Below, piece by piece: positions 26,750-36,206 of a stretch of DNA of 64,000 nt (positions are counted from its first letter, which is position 1; every line of letters starts with the position of its first letter). Below the pieces are notes generated by a model. That model was not told where the DNA came from. It ran no database searches and was given only the letters and a program-made list of their open reading frames with translations. Source of the stretch: Curtobacterium sp. TC1 (lineage in GTDB: Bacteria > Actinomycetota > Actinomycetes > Actinomycetales > Microbacteriaceae); NCBI RefSeq assembly GCF_019844075.1, contig NZ_CP081964.1, positions 1,860,001 through 1,924,000 of the forward strand, in the 5' to 3' direction. The position numbers and the translations under genes were made by a program.

Positions 26750-27565
26750 ATGGACACGAGCACCGACCAGGGCACCCACGGCGCCCGGACCGACCGCTGG
26801 GTCGCGCAGGCCCACGACGCTGCAGCTGCCTCGTGGGTGGCGGACCGGTGCGCCACCGGGCACCGCCACCTGGTCCCCGTCTCGGCGGTCGGTCGGACCG
26901 TTGACGGCGCACTCGTGGTGCTCCTCGACCGCCCGTGCGGGACGCCGCTCCCGGCTGCGCTCGAACGGCTCGGCGCCCCGACGACCGGGGTCGCGGTGAC
27001 CCTCTGCGTCCCGTTGCTCGAGCTGCTCGTCGCGGCGGTGGGCGGTGCGCTGCGGCTCGGTGTCGCGGGGATCGACGACGTCCTGGTCGACGACGCCGGC
27101 GCCGTCGTGCTGTGCGACCACCCGGCTGGGGCGGTCCGCGACGGCGCGGACCCGGGCAGCACCGACGCCGCACGCGTCCTCGTGCTTGCCGCGCGGGTGG
27201 TCTGGGACCGGGTGGACCCGCGCGATCCGTCGCGCGAGCAGGTGGACGCCGCACTCGTCGCGGCACTGGACGGTGACCGCACCGCGGCGAGCACGGCCCT
27301 CGACACGGTGCGGGGCGCTGCGCCGCCACGGCCGTTCCGGTGGACGCCACCCCCGGCCGACCTGGTGTTCGCGGAGTCCGACCCGCCGCTCGATCCCGGT
27401 GGCGTGGCGGCTCGGCTGCGCGCGGTCGTCGAACTCGGCATCCCCGTCGGCATGGAGCGACGCGTGCCGCTCCGGCGCGCCCTGGTCGGCGTCGTCGTCG
27501 CGATCGGCACGGTCGTCGCGGCCGTCACCGCGCTCGGTGCCGGTGCGCCGGGAGGTGGCGGGTGA
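26750..27565 (+). CDS. Hypothetical protein, possible degenerate kinase-like fold with C-terminal helix
   Basis: I do not recognise this 271-residue protein with confidence. It is Ala/Val/Asp-rich, soluble for most of its length, and ends in one hydrophobic helix (LVGVVVAIGTVVAAVTALGAG) with a short Gly-rich tail. Residues near 105-125 (GVAGIDDVLVDDAGAVVLCDH) resemble the catalytic-loop and DFG region of protein kinase-like folds, but without the catalytic His-Gly-Asp and DFG residues, so any such relation would be a pseudokinase. A CACGCT element lies seven bases before the ATG. It converges with sucB. Confidence 0.6.
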   Translation: MDTSTDQGTHGARTDRWVAQAHDAAAASWVADRCATGHRHLVPVSAVGRTVDGALVVLLDRPCGTPLPAALERLGAPTTGVAVTLCVPLLELLVAAVGGALRLGVAGIDDVLVDDAGAVVLCDHPAGAVRDGADPGSTDAARVLVLAARVVWDRVDPRDPSREQVDAALVAALDGDRTAASTALDTVRGAAPPRPFRWTPPPADLVFAESDPPLDPGGVAARLRAVVELGIPVGMERRVPLRRALVGVVVAIGTVVAAVTALGAGAPGGGG

Positions 27566-27615
27566 CGCCCCCGCCGACGACGAACGAGGACCGCTCCGGC
27601 TCCCCACGAACGGGA

Positions 27616-27652
27616 ACGGCCCCGGCTCCCCACGAAGGGGAACCGGGGCCGT
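27616..27652. terminator. Bidirectional hairpin between convergent genes
   Basis: ACGGCCCCGGCTCCCC pairs with the reverse complement ending at 27652 with one mismatch. It separates the hypothetical gene ending at 27565 from sucB ending at 27671. Confidence 0.65.
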
Positions 27653-27670
27653 CGGCCGTGCTGCGGGGTG

Positions 27671-29167
27671 TCAGTACCCGAGGTTGGGGGCGAAGTTGCC
27701 CTCTTCCAGGCGGTTCTTCACCGCGACCAGGTACCGCGATGCATCCGCACCGTCGATGATCCGGTGGTCGTACGACAGCGCGAGGTAGACGAACGAACGG
27801 ATCGCGATCGCTTCCTGGCCGTCGACCTTCACGACCGCGGGACGCTTCGTGACGATGCCGGTGCCGAGGATCGCCGACTGCGGCAGGAACACGACGGGGG
27901 TGTCGAACAGCGCGCCACGCGAACCGGTGTTCGTCAGCGTGAACGTGCCGCCGGCGAGCTCGTCGGGCTTGAGCTGGTTGTTCCGGGTGCGCTCCGCCAG
28001 GTCCGCGATGGACTTGGAGAACTGCGCCAGGTCGAGCGACGCCGCGTCCTTGATGACCGGGGTCAGCAGGCCGCGCTCGGTGTCCACCGCGATGGAGACG
28101 TTCTCGGACTCCGGGTAGACGATCTCGTCACCCTCGACCGTCGAGTTGATCTTCGGGTGGGCCTTGAGCGCCTCGGAGGCAGCCAGGGCGAAGAACGGCA
28201 TGAAGGAGAGCTTCGAACCGGTCTTCTCGAGGAACTCCGCCTTGTGGGCGTCGCGGAACTGCGCCACCTTCGTGACGTCCACCTCGACGACGCTCGTGAG
28301 CTGTGCGGTCGAGGTCATCGACTGCACGGCACGCTCGGCCACGACCTTGCGCAGGCGGGTCATCTTCTCGCGGGTGCCGCGCAGCGGCGAGACCTCGGCG
28401 ACGAACGGGCCGGACGCGGCGGCGGGTGCAGCTGCACCACCGGCGGCCGGGGCCTTCGCGACGGCCGCGAGCACGTCCTCCTTGCGGATGCGCCCGCCGA
28501 CACCGGAGCCGGTGACGGTGGACAGGTCGACGCCCTGCTCGTTGGCGAGCTTGCGGACGAGCGGCGTGACGTAGCCGGAGGCTGCGCCGTCCTGCGACGG
28601 GTTCGGCACCGCGGCGGCGGTCGTCGCGCTGGGCGCTGCGGCCGGTGCTGCGGGGGCGGGGACCGCGGCCGGGGGAGCCGGGGCGGCGGCGGGCGGCGGG
28701 ACCGGGGCTGCCTGCGGAACCGGGGCGGCGGCGGGCGGCGCGGACGGTGCCTGCGGGGCTGCAGGCTGCGTCTGTCCGGCCGGAGCCGGCTCGGGCTCGG
28801 TGGGCTCCGGGGCGGGGGTCTCGGACTCCTGCTCGGTGCTCGGCTCGGCCTCGGGGGCCGCTGACTCGGCGGCGGCCTCGTTCGAGGACTCGTCGGACGA
28901 ACCGGCGTCGGAGGACCCGGAGTCGGACGAGCCATCACCGATCTTCACCAGCGCGGTGCCGACCTCGACGGTCTCGTCCTCCTGGACGAGGATCTCCTCG
29001 ATGACGCCGGCGACGGGCGACGGGATCTCGGTGTCGACCTTGTCGGTCGAGACCTCGAGCAGCGGCTCGTCGACCTCGACCCGGTCACCGACGTTCTTCA
29101 GCCATCGGGTCACCGTGCCCTCGGTGACGCTCTCGCCGAGCGCCGGGAGGCTGACGGATTCGCTCAT
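27671..29167 (-). CDS. sucB: 2-oxo-acid dehydrogenase E2 component (dihydrolipoyl acyltransferase)
   Basis: This 498-residue core subunit carries acyl groups in the pyruvate or 2-oxoglutarate dehydrogenase complex. Domains in order: one lipoyl domain (1-78) with the lipoylated Lys43 in STDKVDTE; an acidic then Pro/Ala-rich linker (80-205); a peripheral-subunit-binding domain (about 206-245, VTPLVRKLANEQGVDLS); and the acyltransferase domain with catalytic His468 in LSYDHRIIDGADA. A GAGGAG site lies eight bases before the ATG. It is the last gene after pepA and lpd in the same direction. In actinobacteria one such E2 can serve more than one complex, so pyruvate versus 2-oxoglutarate use is not settled. 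Confidence 0.92.
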   Translation of the reverse strand: MSESVSLPALGESVTEGTVTRWLKNVGDRVEVDEPLLEVSTDKVDTEIPSPVAGVIEEILVQEDETVEVGTALVKIGDGSSDSGSSDAGSSDESSNEAAAESAAPEAEPSTEQESETPAPEPTEPEPAPAGQTQPAAPQAPSAPPAAAPVPQAAPVPPPAAAPAPPAAVPAPAAPAAAPSATTAAAVPNPSQDGAASGYVTPLVRKLANEQGVDLSTVTGSGVGGRIRKEDVLAAVAKAPAAGGAAAPAAASGPFVAEVSPLRGTREKMTRLRKVVAERAVQSMTSTAQLTSVVEVDVTKVAQFRDAHKAEFLEKTGSKLSFMPFFALAASEALKAHPKINSTVEGDEIVYPESENVSIAVDTERGLLTPVIKDAASLDLAQFSKSIADLAERTRNNQLKPDELAGGTFTLTNTGSRGALFDTPVVFLPQSAILGTGIVTKRPAVVKVDGQEAIAIRSFVYLALSYDHRIIDGADASRYLVAVKNRLEEGNFAPNLGY

Positions 29168-29240
29168 CGGGTGGACTCCTCTTCGCGGGGGGTTGCAGTT
29201 GTTGTTGATGTCATTGTCACAGGGCGCGGACTCGTGCGGG

Positions 29241-30614
29241 TCACAGCGCGTGCAGCGGCTTGCCCGCGAGGTGCATGAACGCCTCGCCCAGCGCCTCGTT
29301 CTGCGTCGGGTGGGCGTGCACGAGCGGAGCGATGTCCTCCGGGTACGCCTCCCAGTTCACGGCGAGCTGCGCTTCGCCGATGAGCTCGCCGACGCGGGCG
29401 CCGATCATGCTGACGCCGACGACGGGGCCGTCGACGACGCGGACGACCTTGACCGAACCGGACGTGCCGATGATGTGGCTCTTGCCGTTCCCGGCCAGGT
29501 TGTACTCGTACGAGTCCACCTTGTCGGCGCCGTACTCGGCCTCGGCCTTCGCCTGCGACAGGCCGACGGAGGCGACCTCGGGGTCGGAGTACGTGATCTT
29601 CGGGATGTTCTTGTCCTCGATGACCACCGGGTTGAGCCCGGCGATCTCCTCGGCGACGAAGATGCCCTGCTGGAAGCCGCGGTGCGCGAGCTGCAGGCCG
29701 GGGACGATGTCGCCGACCGCGTAGACGTTCGGCAGGTTGGTGGCGAGGCGCTCGTTCGTGGTGACGAAGCCGCGGTCCATGGCGACGCCGACCTCGTCGA
29801 AGCCGACGTTCTGCGTGACCGGGCCACGACCGACGGCGACCAGCAGGACGTCGCCGTCGAAGGTCTTGCCGTCCTCGAGCGTGACGACGACGCCGTTCTC
29901 GTGCTGCTCGACGCCCTGGAACCGGACACCCAGCGAGAACTCGATGCCGCGCTTGCGGAAGGCGCGCTCGAGCTGCTTCGACATGGACTCGTCCTCGGCG
30001 GGGACGAGGTGGGGGAGCGCCTCGACGATCGTGACCTCGGCACCGAAGGACTTCCAGACGCTGGCGAACTCGACGCCGATGACGCCGCCACCGAGGATGA
30101 CGACCTTGTTCGGCACGTAGTCCATGCGCAGCGCGGTCTCGGACGTGATGACACGCCCGCCGATCTCGAGCCCCGGCAGAGACTTCGAGTAGGAGCCGGT
30201 CGCGAGCACGACGTTCTTGCCGACGATGTTCTGGTCGCCGACCTGCACGGTGTTCTGCGAGGTGAGTCGACCCCAGCCCTCGACGACGGTGATGCCGCGG
30301 GCCTTGATGAGGCCCTGCAGGCCCTTGTACTTCGAGGTGATGACGCCCTGCTGGTACTCGATGACCTTCGGGACCTCGACACCGGCGAACTCCGCGATCA
30401 CGCCGTACTTCTCGGCGTCGCGGGTCGCGTCGGCGACCTCGGCCGCGTGCAGCAGCGCCTTGGTGGGGATGCAGCCACGGTGCAGGCACGTCCCTCCGAG
30501 CTTGTCGCCCTCGATGAGCGCGACGCTCATGCCGAGTTCGGCGGCCCGGAGCGCAGCGGCGTAGCCACCGCTCCCGCCACCGAGGACCACGACGTCGTAA
30601 GTCTGTTCCGTCAC
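29241..30614 (-). CDS. lpdA: Dihydrolipoyl dehydrogenase (E3)
   Basis: This 457-residue flavoenzyme reoxidises dihydrolipoamide with NAD+. It begins TEQTYDVVVLGGGSGG (FAD motif), has the redox disulfide in GGTCLHRGCIPTK, an NAD motif near VVILGGGVIGVEFA, and ends with the HAHPTQNE active-site His/Glu pair. I chose the GTG at 30614, which has GGGAG nine bases upstream; a TTG three codons earlier would be the alternative. It sits 73 bases before sucB and after pepA on the same strand, supporting an E3-E2 operon. Confidence 0.95.
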   Translation of the reverse strand: MTEQTYDVVVLGGGSGGYAAALRAAELGMSVALIEGDKLGGTCLHRGCIPTKALLHAAEVADATRDAEKYGVIAEFAGVEVPKVIEYQQGVITSKYKGLQGLIKARGITVVEGWGRLTSQNTVQVGDQNIVGKNVVLATGSYSKSLPGLEIGGRVITSETALRMDYVPNKVVILGGGVIGVEFASVWKSFGAEVTIVEALPHLVPAEDESMSKQLERAFRKRGIEFSLGVRFQGVEQHENGVVVTLEDGKTFDGDVLLVAVGRGPVTQNVGFDEVGVAMDRGFVTTNERLATNLPNVYAVGDIVPGLQLAHRGFQQGIFVAEEIAGLNPVVIEDKNIPKITYSDPEVASVGLSQAKAEAEYGADKVDSYEYNLAGNGKSHIIGTSGSVKVVRVVDGPVVGVSMIGARVGELIGEAQLAVNWEAYPEDIAPLVHAHPTQNEALGEAFMHLAGKPLHAL

Positions 30615-30719
30615 CTGGTGCAACTCCCTCGTGCGTGTCGGGCCGATCGGGCCCTACGTGGACACCGCGGGGGCGGCGTCCGACGGTCGGACCGCGTGGT
30701 TCCGGTCCCGTCCCGTGCA

Positions 30720-30760
30720 GTACCGGTGGGAGGCGCGTCGATGCCCCGTCCCACCGGTAC
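30720..30760 (-). terminator. Hairpin after pepA
   Basis: GTACCGGTGGGA (30720-30731) is an exact reverse complement of 30749-30760. It lies 8 bases beyond the pepA stop, between pepA and lpdA. It could end or attenuate pepA transcription ahead of lpdA. Confidence 0.6.
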
Positions 30761-30768
30761 CAAACCTA

Positions 30769-32277
30769 CTACTCGGACTGGAGGTCTTCTGCGAGTGCGA
30801 TGAGCGTGCGGACCATCACACCCGTCGCGCCCTTCCCGAGCCACCCGTAGCCGCCGCCCTTGTGCTCGGACGGGCCGGCGATGTCGAGGTGCGCCCACGG
30901 GATGCCCTCGCCGACGAAGCGCTCCAGGAACTTGCCGGCGAGCAGCATGCCGCCGGCAGGGTTGCCGACCGTGGCGTTGACCATGTCGGCGACGTCGCTG
31001 GCGAGCCGTGCGTCGAGTTCCTCGGGCAGGGGCATCGGCCAGATCGGCTCCGACACGCCCTCGGCGACGGCGCGGACCTTCGCGACGAGGTCGTCGCTGC
31101 CCATCAGGCCCGTCGTGCGGTCGCCGAGTGCGACGACCTGCGCGCCGGTCAGGGTGGCCACGTCGACGATCGCGTCGGGCGTCTCCAGCGAGGCGGCGGC
31201 CATGCCGTCACCGAGCACCAGGCGGCCCTCGGCATCGGTGTTCGTGACCTCGACCGTCTTGCCGTTCTTCAGCGTGAGGACGTCTCCCGGGCGGGTCGCC
31301 GTGCCCGACGGCATGTTCTCGGCGAGCGCGAGCCAGGCGGTGACGCGCACGTCGAGGCCGAGGCGCGCGGCGGCGACGGTCGCGGCGAGCACGGTGGCGG
31401 CGCCGGTCATGTCGGTCTTCATGCCGAGCATCGACGCCGCCGGCTTGAGCGAGAGCCCGCCCGAGTCGAACGTGATGCCCTTGCCGACGAGGGCGAGGTG
31501 CTTCGTGGCGGACTCCGGCGCGTAGCGGACGACGACCAGGCGCGGAGGACGGGCCGAACCGCGGCCGACACCGAGGATGCCGCCGAAGCCCTGCTCCTCG
31601 AGCGCCTGCTCGTCGAGGACCTCGACCGTCAGCGGCAGGTCCGCGGCGAGACCGGTCGCCACGTCGGCGACGTCCTGCGGCCCGAGGTCGCCGGCGGCGG
31701 TGTTGACCAGGTCGCGGACGAGCGACGCGGCGTCGGCGACGATCGCGGGCCGGACTGCCGCATCGGCGGCGACGTCGGCGGGCGCGACGACCTCGATGCG
31801 CTGGTCACCCCGCGTCGGCGTGGTCGTGCCGGCGCCCTTGTGGCGGGTGAAGGCGTAGGCGCCGAGTGCGGCGCCCTCGAGTGCGGCGTCGACGAGCTCG
31901 GCCGAGTCGGTCGGCAGGGCCAGGGTGATCGAGGCGACCTGCGGGAGCTGGCGGACGGCGCTGCCGGCGGCGGCACGGATCGCCGCGACTCCGGTGGCCG
32001 ACCCGAGACCGATGAGTGCGATCGAGGACGCGGCCACGCCGGTGCCGGGCAGCCGGACGAGCTGGTCCTTGGCGCCCGTGACGCCGATCGCGGCGAGGTC
32101 GAGCCCGGCGAGTGCCTCGACGACACCGGCGGCGCTCGGCGCGAGGGACGCGCCGGCAGCGGTGTCGCCGGACGGTGCGGCGTCGGAGGACGACCCGGGA
32201 CGGACCCCGACGACGAGCACGTCGGCGGTGGTGGTCTCGGGGGCGGAACTGGTGGTGGAGAGCGTCGGTCGGACCAT
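30769..32277 (-). CDS. pepA: Leucyl aminopeptidase, M17 family
   Basis: This 502-residue dizinc or dimanganese aminopeptidase removes N-terminal residues from peptides. The C-terminal catalytic half carries the metal and active-site motifs GKGITFDSGGLSLKP, MKTDMTGAATVL and the family signature NTDAEGRLVLGD. The N-terminal half is Ala-rich and variable, as usual. The ATG at 32277 has a TAGGGT -10 six bases upstream on the minus strand, indicating a leaderless transcript. It diverges from the PAC2 gene. Confidence 0.94.
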   Translation of the reverse strand: MVRPTLSTTSSAPETTTADVLVVGVRPGSSSDAAPSGDTAAGASLAPSAAGVVEALAGLDLAAIGVTGAKDQLVRLPGTGVAASSIALIGLGSATGVAAIRAAAGSAVRQLPQVASITLALPTDSAELVDAALEGAALGAYAFTRHKGAGTTTPTRGDQRIEVVAPADVAADAAVRPAIVADAASLVRDLVNTAAGDLGPQDVADVATGLAADLPLTVEVLDEQALEEQGFGGILGVGRGSARPPRLVVVRYAPESATKHLALVGKGITFDSGGLSLKPAASMLGMKTDMTGAATVLAATVAAARLGLDVRVTAWLALAENMPSGTATRPGDVLTLKNGKTVEVTNTDAEGRLVLGDGMAAASLETPDAIVDVATLTGAQVVALGDRTTGLMGSDDLVAKVRAVAEGVSEPIWPMPLPEELDARLASDVADMVNATVGNPAGGMLLAGKFLERFVGEGIPWAHLDIAGPSEHKGGGYGWLGKGATGVMVRTLIALAEDLQSE

Positions 32278-32289
32278 GCGCCAACCCTA
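32278..32289 (-). promoter_or_regulatory. Leaderless promoter for pepA, -10 TAGGGT
   Basis: On the minus strand TAGGGT (32289-32284) is followed by six bases and the pepA ATG. Confidence 0.55.
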
Positions 32290-32348
32290 TCCGCGCGCTG
32301 TTCGCTGTCGGCGTGGCCGTCCCGCGCGGGGGCGTCGGTGGGCCCGCC

Positions 32349-32361
32349 TAGCATGGGGACG
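32349..32361 (+). promoter_or_regulatory. Leaderless promoter, -10 TAGCAT
   Basis: TAGCAT at 32349-32354 is followed by seven bases and the GTG at 32362. The ATG at 32353 overlaps this box, which argues against it as a start. Confidence 0.5.
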
Positions 32362-33282
32362 GTGAACCACCCCGAGGAGCTCTACACGTTCGACGAGGCC
32401 GCCCCGACCGTCCCGGCCGGACTGCACCTGGTCGCCGGGCTCACCGGTTTCGCCGATGCCGGCTCGGCCGTGGCCCAGGTGACGACGTCCGTGCTCGAGG
32501 ACCTCGACACCCAACTCGTCGCCGAGTTCGACCCCGACGTCCTGCTCGACTGGCGCGCCCGACGTCCGGTCATCACCTTCGAGCACGACCACATCGCCGC
32601 CGTCGAGCCGCCCCGGCTCGAGCTGCACCTGGTGCGCGACGAGATCGGTCAGCCGTTCCTCTTCCTGTCCGGGTACGAGCCGGACTTCCAGTGGAACCGG
32701 TTCGTGGACGCCGTCACCGGCCTCGCCGCCCGGCTCCAGGTCGCGGACACCACCTGGGTGCAGTCGATCCCGATGCCCGTCCCGCACACCCGGCCGATCA
32801 GCCTGACCGTCTCCGGCACCCGCGCCGACCTCGTCGAGCAGATGAGCGTCTGGAAGCCCGAGACCCAGGCGCCGGCGAACGTCCTGCACCTGGTCGAGCA
32901 CCGGCTCGCGTCCACCGGCTCGCAGGTCACCGGCCTGGTCCTCCTCGTGCCGCACTACCTGTCGGACACCGAGTTCCCCGACGCGGCCGTCGCCGCACTG
33001 TCCGGCATCGCCGCGGCCACCGGCCTCATCTTCCCGACGGACGCCCTGCGCGAGGCGGGTCGCGAGTTCCTCACCCGGGTCGAGGAGCAGGTCGCCGGCA
33101 ACGCCGAGCTGCAGCGGCTCGTCGGTGTGCTCGAGGAGCGGCACGACACGTACATGGAGGGCAACCCGGTCGCGTCGCCGCTCACGGACGTCGACGGCGA
33201 GGTGCCGACCGCGGACGCGATCGCGGCCGAGCTCGAGCGCTTCCTGGCGGATCGTCGCACCCAGGGTGACGGCGGCGAGTAG
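32362..33282 (+). CDS. PAC2 family protein, proteasome-assembly-chaperone-like
   Basis: This 306-residue protein has the PAC2 domain: LHLVAGLTGFADAGSA near the start, an acidic DPDVLLDWRARRP block, and HLVRDEIGQPFLFLSGYEPD. A C-terminal helical tail with RVEEQVAGNAELQRLVGVLE follows, typical of the actinobacterial form. Eukaryotic relatives help assemble proteasomes; the bacterial role is not established. The start at GTG 32362 follows from the TAGCAT -10 box. It diverges from pepA, suggesting but not proving a link to protein turnover. Confidence 0.88.
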   Translation: MNHPEELYTFDEAAPTVPAGLHLVAGLTGFADAGSAVAQVTTSVLEDLDTQLVAEFDPDVLLDWRARRPVITFEHDHIAAVEPPRLELHLVRDEIGQPFLFLSGYEPDFQWNRFVDAVTGLAARLQVADTTWVQSIPMPVPHTRPISLTVSGTRADLVEQMSVWKPETQAPANVLHLVEHRLASTGSQVTGLVLLVPHYLSDTEFPDAAVAALSGIAAATGLIFPTDALREAGREFLTRVEEQVAGNAELQRLVGVLEERHDTYMEGNPVASPLTDVDGEVPTADAIAAELERFLADRRTQGDGGE

Positions 33283-33317
33283 CCGGGTCGGGCCCTGGAC
33301 GGTCCGGAACGGCGGCC

Positions 33318-33350
33318 AGGAGGCCCGTGGCGGGCCCGCACCGCGCCTCC
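33318..33350. repeat. Imperfect palindrome related to the GGAGGCSCGG family
   Basis: GGAGGCCCGTGGCGGGCCCG followed by CACCGCGCCTCC pairs with several mismatches, and is followed by CGTCCGT as in the copy at 62163. It looks like a hybrid or decayed copy after the PAC2 gene. Confidence 0.5.
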
Positions 33351-33426
33351 CGTCCGTCGTCCGGTCGTGACCAGGGCGTCGCGAGCCTCGACGACAGTCG
33401 TCGCGTATCCGGCTCCGCCGGATCGG

Positions 33427-33438
33427 TAACCTGTCGGG
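33427..33438 (+). promoter_or_regulatory. Leaderless promoter, -10 TAACCT
   Basis: TAACCT at 33427-33432 ends six bases before the GTG at 33439. Confidence 0.55.
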
Positions 33439-34758
33439 GTGAACTCCCGTCGCGCCTTCCTGGTCTGGGGCATCGCGGTGCTCGCCTACGTCCTCGCGGT
33501 CGTCCAGCGGTCCTCGCTCGGGGTGTCCGGCGTCGACGCGCAGGACCGGTTCGCCGTGTCGGCGGCGGTGCTCTCCACACTCGCGGTCGTGCAGATCGCC
33601 GTGTACGCCGGACTCCAGATCCCGGTGGGGGTCGCGCTCGACCGGGTGGGGCCGCGCAAGCTCGTCCTGCTCGGCGCCGCGCTGCTCGTGGTCGGGCAGG
33701 CCGTGGTGGCCTTCTCGCCGACGATCGGCCCGGCGATCGCGGGACGCGTGCTCGTGGGTGCCGGCGACGCGATGACCTTCATCTCGGTGATCCGTCTGGT
33801 GCCGATGTGGTTCAGCGGCCGGATCCTCCCGCAGATCTCGCAGTGGACGGGCAACCTCGGGCAGATCGGCCAGATCCTGTCGGCGTTCCCGTTCGCGGTG
33901 CTCCTGCACGCCGCAGGGTGGACGCCCGCGTTCGGGGTCGCCGCCGCGGTGAGCGCAGTCGGGCTCGTCCTGGCCTTCGTCTTCGTCCGGAACGGCCCGG
34001 TCGTCGTCCGGACCGGCACGATCCCGCTGCCGCACTCGTGGGGTGCCGCCTTCCGGACCTTCGGGCACGCGCTGCGGCGTCCGGGCACGCAGCTCGGCTT
34101 CTGGTCGCACTACGTGACGCAGTCCTCCGGCACGGTGTTCTCGCTGCTGTGGGGCGTCCCGATGCTCCGTGGACTCGGCTACAGCCCGGCCGAGGCCGCC
34201 GGCTTCCTGACGATCATCGTCGCCGTGGGCTTCGTCGCCGGACCGGTGCTGGGCCTGTTGTGCGCGCGGTTCCCGATGCGCCGCTCGAACCTCGTGCTCG
34301 GGGTCGTCGTACTGCTCGCCGTGGTCTGGACCGCCATCCTGCTCTGGCCCGGCCACCCGCCCACCTGGCTGCTCGTGCTGCTCGTCGTCGCGATGGGGAT
34401 CGGTGGCCCCGGTTCACTGATCGGGTTCGACTTCGCCCGGACGTTCAACCCGGTCGGTTCCCTGGGGTCCGCGAACGGCGTCGTCAACGTCGGCGGCTTC
34501 CTGGCGGCGTTCGTGATGATGTACCTGATCGGGCTGCTGCTCGACGTGGTGTCCCGCGTCACCGGCGAGACCGTCTTCGCCTGGGACAACTTCCGGGTGG
34601 CCCTCACGGTGCAGTACCTGGTGGTCGGGTTCGGCGTCGCGATGCTCCTGCACGCTCGGCGCCGGACACGGCGAGTGCTCCACGCGGAGGAGGGAATAGG
34701 CGTCGGACCGCTCTGGGTTGCACTCGTTGCGCGCCTGCGGAAGCGGCACGTGCAATAA
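33439..34758 (+). CDS. MFS transporter
   Basis: This 439-residue protein has 12 predicted membrane helices. The loop between helices 2 and 3 reads [19 protein letters not shown], the family's conserved motif, and helix 4 has [22 protein letters not shown]. The pattern resembles nitrate/nitrite- or hexuronate-type facilitators in general form, but no substrate can be assigned. The C-terminal tail is basic. The gene starts with a leaderless GTG and ends 193 bases before rpoD; it is not obviously linked in function to its neighbours. Confidence 0.88.
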   Translation: MNSRRAFLVWGIAVLAYVLAVVQRSSLGVSGVDAQDRFAVSAAVLSTLAVVQIAVYAGLQIPVGVALDRVGPRKLVLLGAALLVVGQAVVAFSPTIGPAIAGRVLVGAGDAMTFISVIRLVPMWFSGRILPQISQWTGNLGQIGQILSAFPFAVLLHAAGWTPAFGVAAAVSAVGLVLAFVFVRNGPVVVRTGTIPLPHSWGAAFRTFGHALRRPGTQLGFWSHYVTQSSGTVFSLLWGVPMLRGLGYSPAEAAGFLTIIVAVGFVAGPVLGLLCARFPMRRSNLVLGVVVLLAVVWTAILLWPGHPPTWLLVLLVVAMGIGGPGSLIGFDFARTFNPVGSLGSANGVVNVGGFLAAFVMMYLIGLLLDVVSRVTGETVFAWDNFRVALTVQYLVVGFGVAMLLHARRRTRRVLHAEEGIGVGPLWVALVARLRKRHVQ

Positions 34759-34826
34759 TGATCACGGACCCACTCAGGACCCCCTTCCTGTCGGAGCACT
34801 TCGGAGCGCCGATCGACACGGGGGAC

Positions 34827-34863
34827 TTGACATGGGTCTTAGTGCTGCCCGGAACGGTAGGAC
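34827..34863 (+). promoter_or_regulatory. Possible rpoD promoter region
   Basis: TTGACA at 34827-34832 is a perfect -35 box and TAGGAC at 34858-34863 a plausible -10, but the 25-base spacing is too long for one promoter, so two overlapping promoters are possible. The region lies upstream of the primary sigma factor gene. Confidence 0.35.
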
Positions 34864-34951
34864 TCGACGACGCGGGGGACTGCGGCTCGGGCCCTGGGCG
34901 GCGAGGGAGGCCACGACCCCACGAACGTGGCACGACGAGAGAGGTGATCGC

Positions 34952-36202
34952 ATGGCTGCCCGGAGCACGACGATCGATCCCACGAAGGACACTCAGCCCG
35001 AAGGTGCTGTGGCAGAGGACGCCACGGACACCGAGGGAACCGACGCGCCGAAGAAGCGCGCCACCAAGGCCCCCGCCAAGAAGGCCCCGGCCAAGAAGGC
35101 CGCCCCGAAGGCGAAGAAGGTCGACCCCGTCGACGAGGCGAACGAAGCCACCGACGAGCCGACCGAGGACGTCGAGGAAACCGACGACAAGGCGATCAAG
35201 CCCGACGCCGCCGCTGCGGTCGCCGCCGGCGCGCTCGTCATCTCGCAGACCGACGACGACGAGGCGCCGGTCTACTCCACGACCATCACGGGCGCGACCG
35301 CCGACCCGGTGAAGGACTACCTCAAGCAGATCGGCAAGGTCGCCCTGCTCAACGCCGAGCAGGAGGTCGAGCTCGCGATGCGCATCGAGGCCGGCCTGTT
35401 CGCCGAGGACAAGCTGCAGCACTCGACCGGCCTCACCAAGCCAGCCGAGCGCGAGCTGCGCTGGGTCGCCCGCGACGGTCAGCGTGCGAAGTCGCACCTG
35501 CTGGGCGCGAACCTCCGCCTCGTGGTCTCGCTCGCCAAGCGCTACACCGGCCGCGGCATGCAGTTCCTGGACCTCATCCAGGAGGGCAACCTGGGCCTCA
35601 TCCGTGCGGTCGAGAAGTTCGACTACACCAAGGGCTTCAAGTTCTCGACCTACGCGACGTGGTGGATCCGTCAGGCGATCACCCGTGCCATGGCCGACCA
35701 GGCCCGGACCATCCGCATCCCGGTGCACATGGTCGAGGTCATCAACAAGCTCGCCCGCGTCCAGCGCCAGATGCTGCAGGACCTCGGTCGCGAACCCACT
35801 CCGGAAGAGCTCGCCCGCGAGCTCGACATGACCCCGGAGAAGGTCGTCGAGGTGCAGAAGTACGGCCGCGAGCCGATCTCCCTGCACACGCCCCTGGGTG
35901 AGGACGGCGACTCCGAGTTCGGTGACCTCATCGAGGACACCGAGGCGGTCGTGCCGGCCGACGCCGTGGGCTTCACGATGCTGCAGAAGCAGCTCGAGAG
36001 CCTGCTCGACTCCCTGTCCGAGCGCGAGGCGGGCGTCATCCGCATGCGCTTCGGCCTCGGTGACGGCCAGCCGAAGACCCTCGACCAGATCGGTGACACG
36101 TTCGGTGTGACGCGTGAGCGCATCCGCCAGATCGAGTCCAAGACGATGGCGAAGCTCCGCCACCCGTCGCGGTCGCAGTCGCTGCGCGACTACCTCGAGT
36201 AG
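34952..36202 (+). CDS. rpoD: Primary RNA polymerase sigma factor
   Basis: This 416-residue protein is the housekeeping sigma-70 (SigA/HrdB type). An N-terminal region rich in Lys, Ala and Pro (about 32-60, [17 protein letters not shown]) precedes an acidic stretch. Then come region 1.2 ([16 protein letters not shown]), region 2 ([35 protein letters not shown]), region 3 and region 4 ([19 protein letters not shown]). I chose the ATG at 34952, after GAGAGGTGA, over in-frame upstream starts in DNA without coding character. It is followed four bases later by murT. Confidence 0.96.
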   Translation: MAARSTTIDPTKDTQPEGAVAEDATDTEGTDAPKKRATKAPAKKAPAKKAAPKAKKVDPVDEANEATDEPTEDVEETDDKAIKPDAAAAVAAGALVISQTDDDEAPVYSTTITGATADPVKDYLKQIGKVALLNAEQEVELAMRIEAGLFAEDKLQHSTGLTKPAERELRWVARDGQRAKSHLLGANLRLVVSLAKRYTGRGMQFLDLIQEGNLGLIRAVEKFDYTKGFKFSTYATWWIRQAITRAMADQARTIRIPVHMVEVINKLARVQRQMLQDLGREPTPEELARELDMTPEKVVEVQKYGREPISLHTPLGEDGDSEFGDLIEDTEAVVPADAVGFTMLQKQLESLLDSLSEREAGVIRMRFGLGDGQPKTLDQIGDTFGVTRERIRQIESKTMAKLRHPSRSQSLRDYLE

Positions 36203-36206
36203 GCCG

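Noticed and set aside
32353..32361. ATG at 32353 as the PAC2 start
   Set aside because: It overlaps the TAGCAT -10 box; the GTG at 32362 fits the leaderless spacing better.
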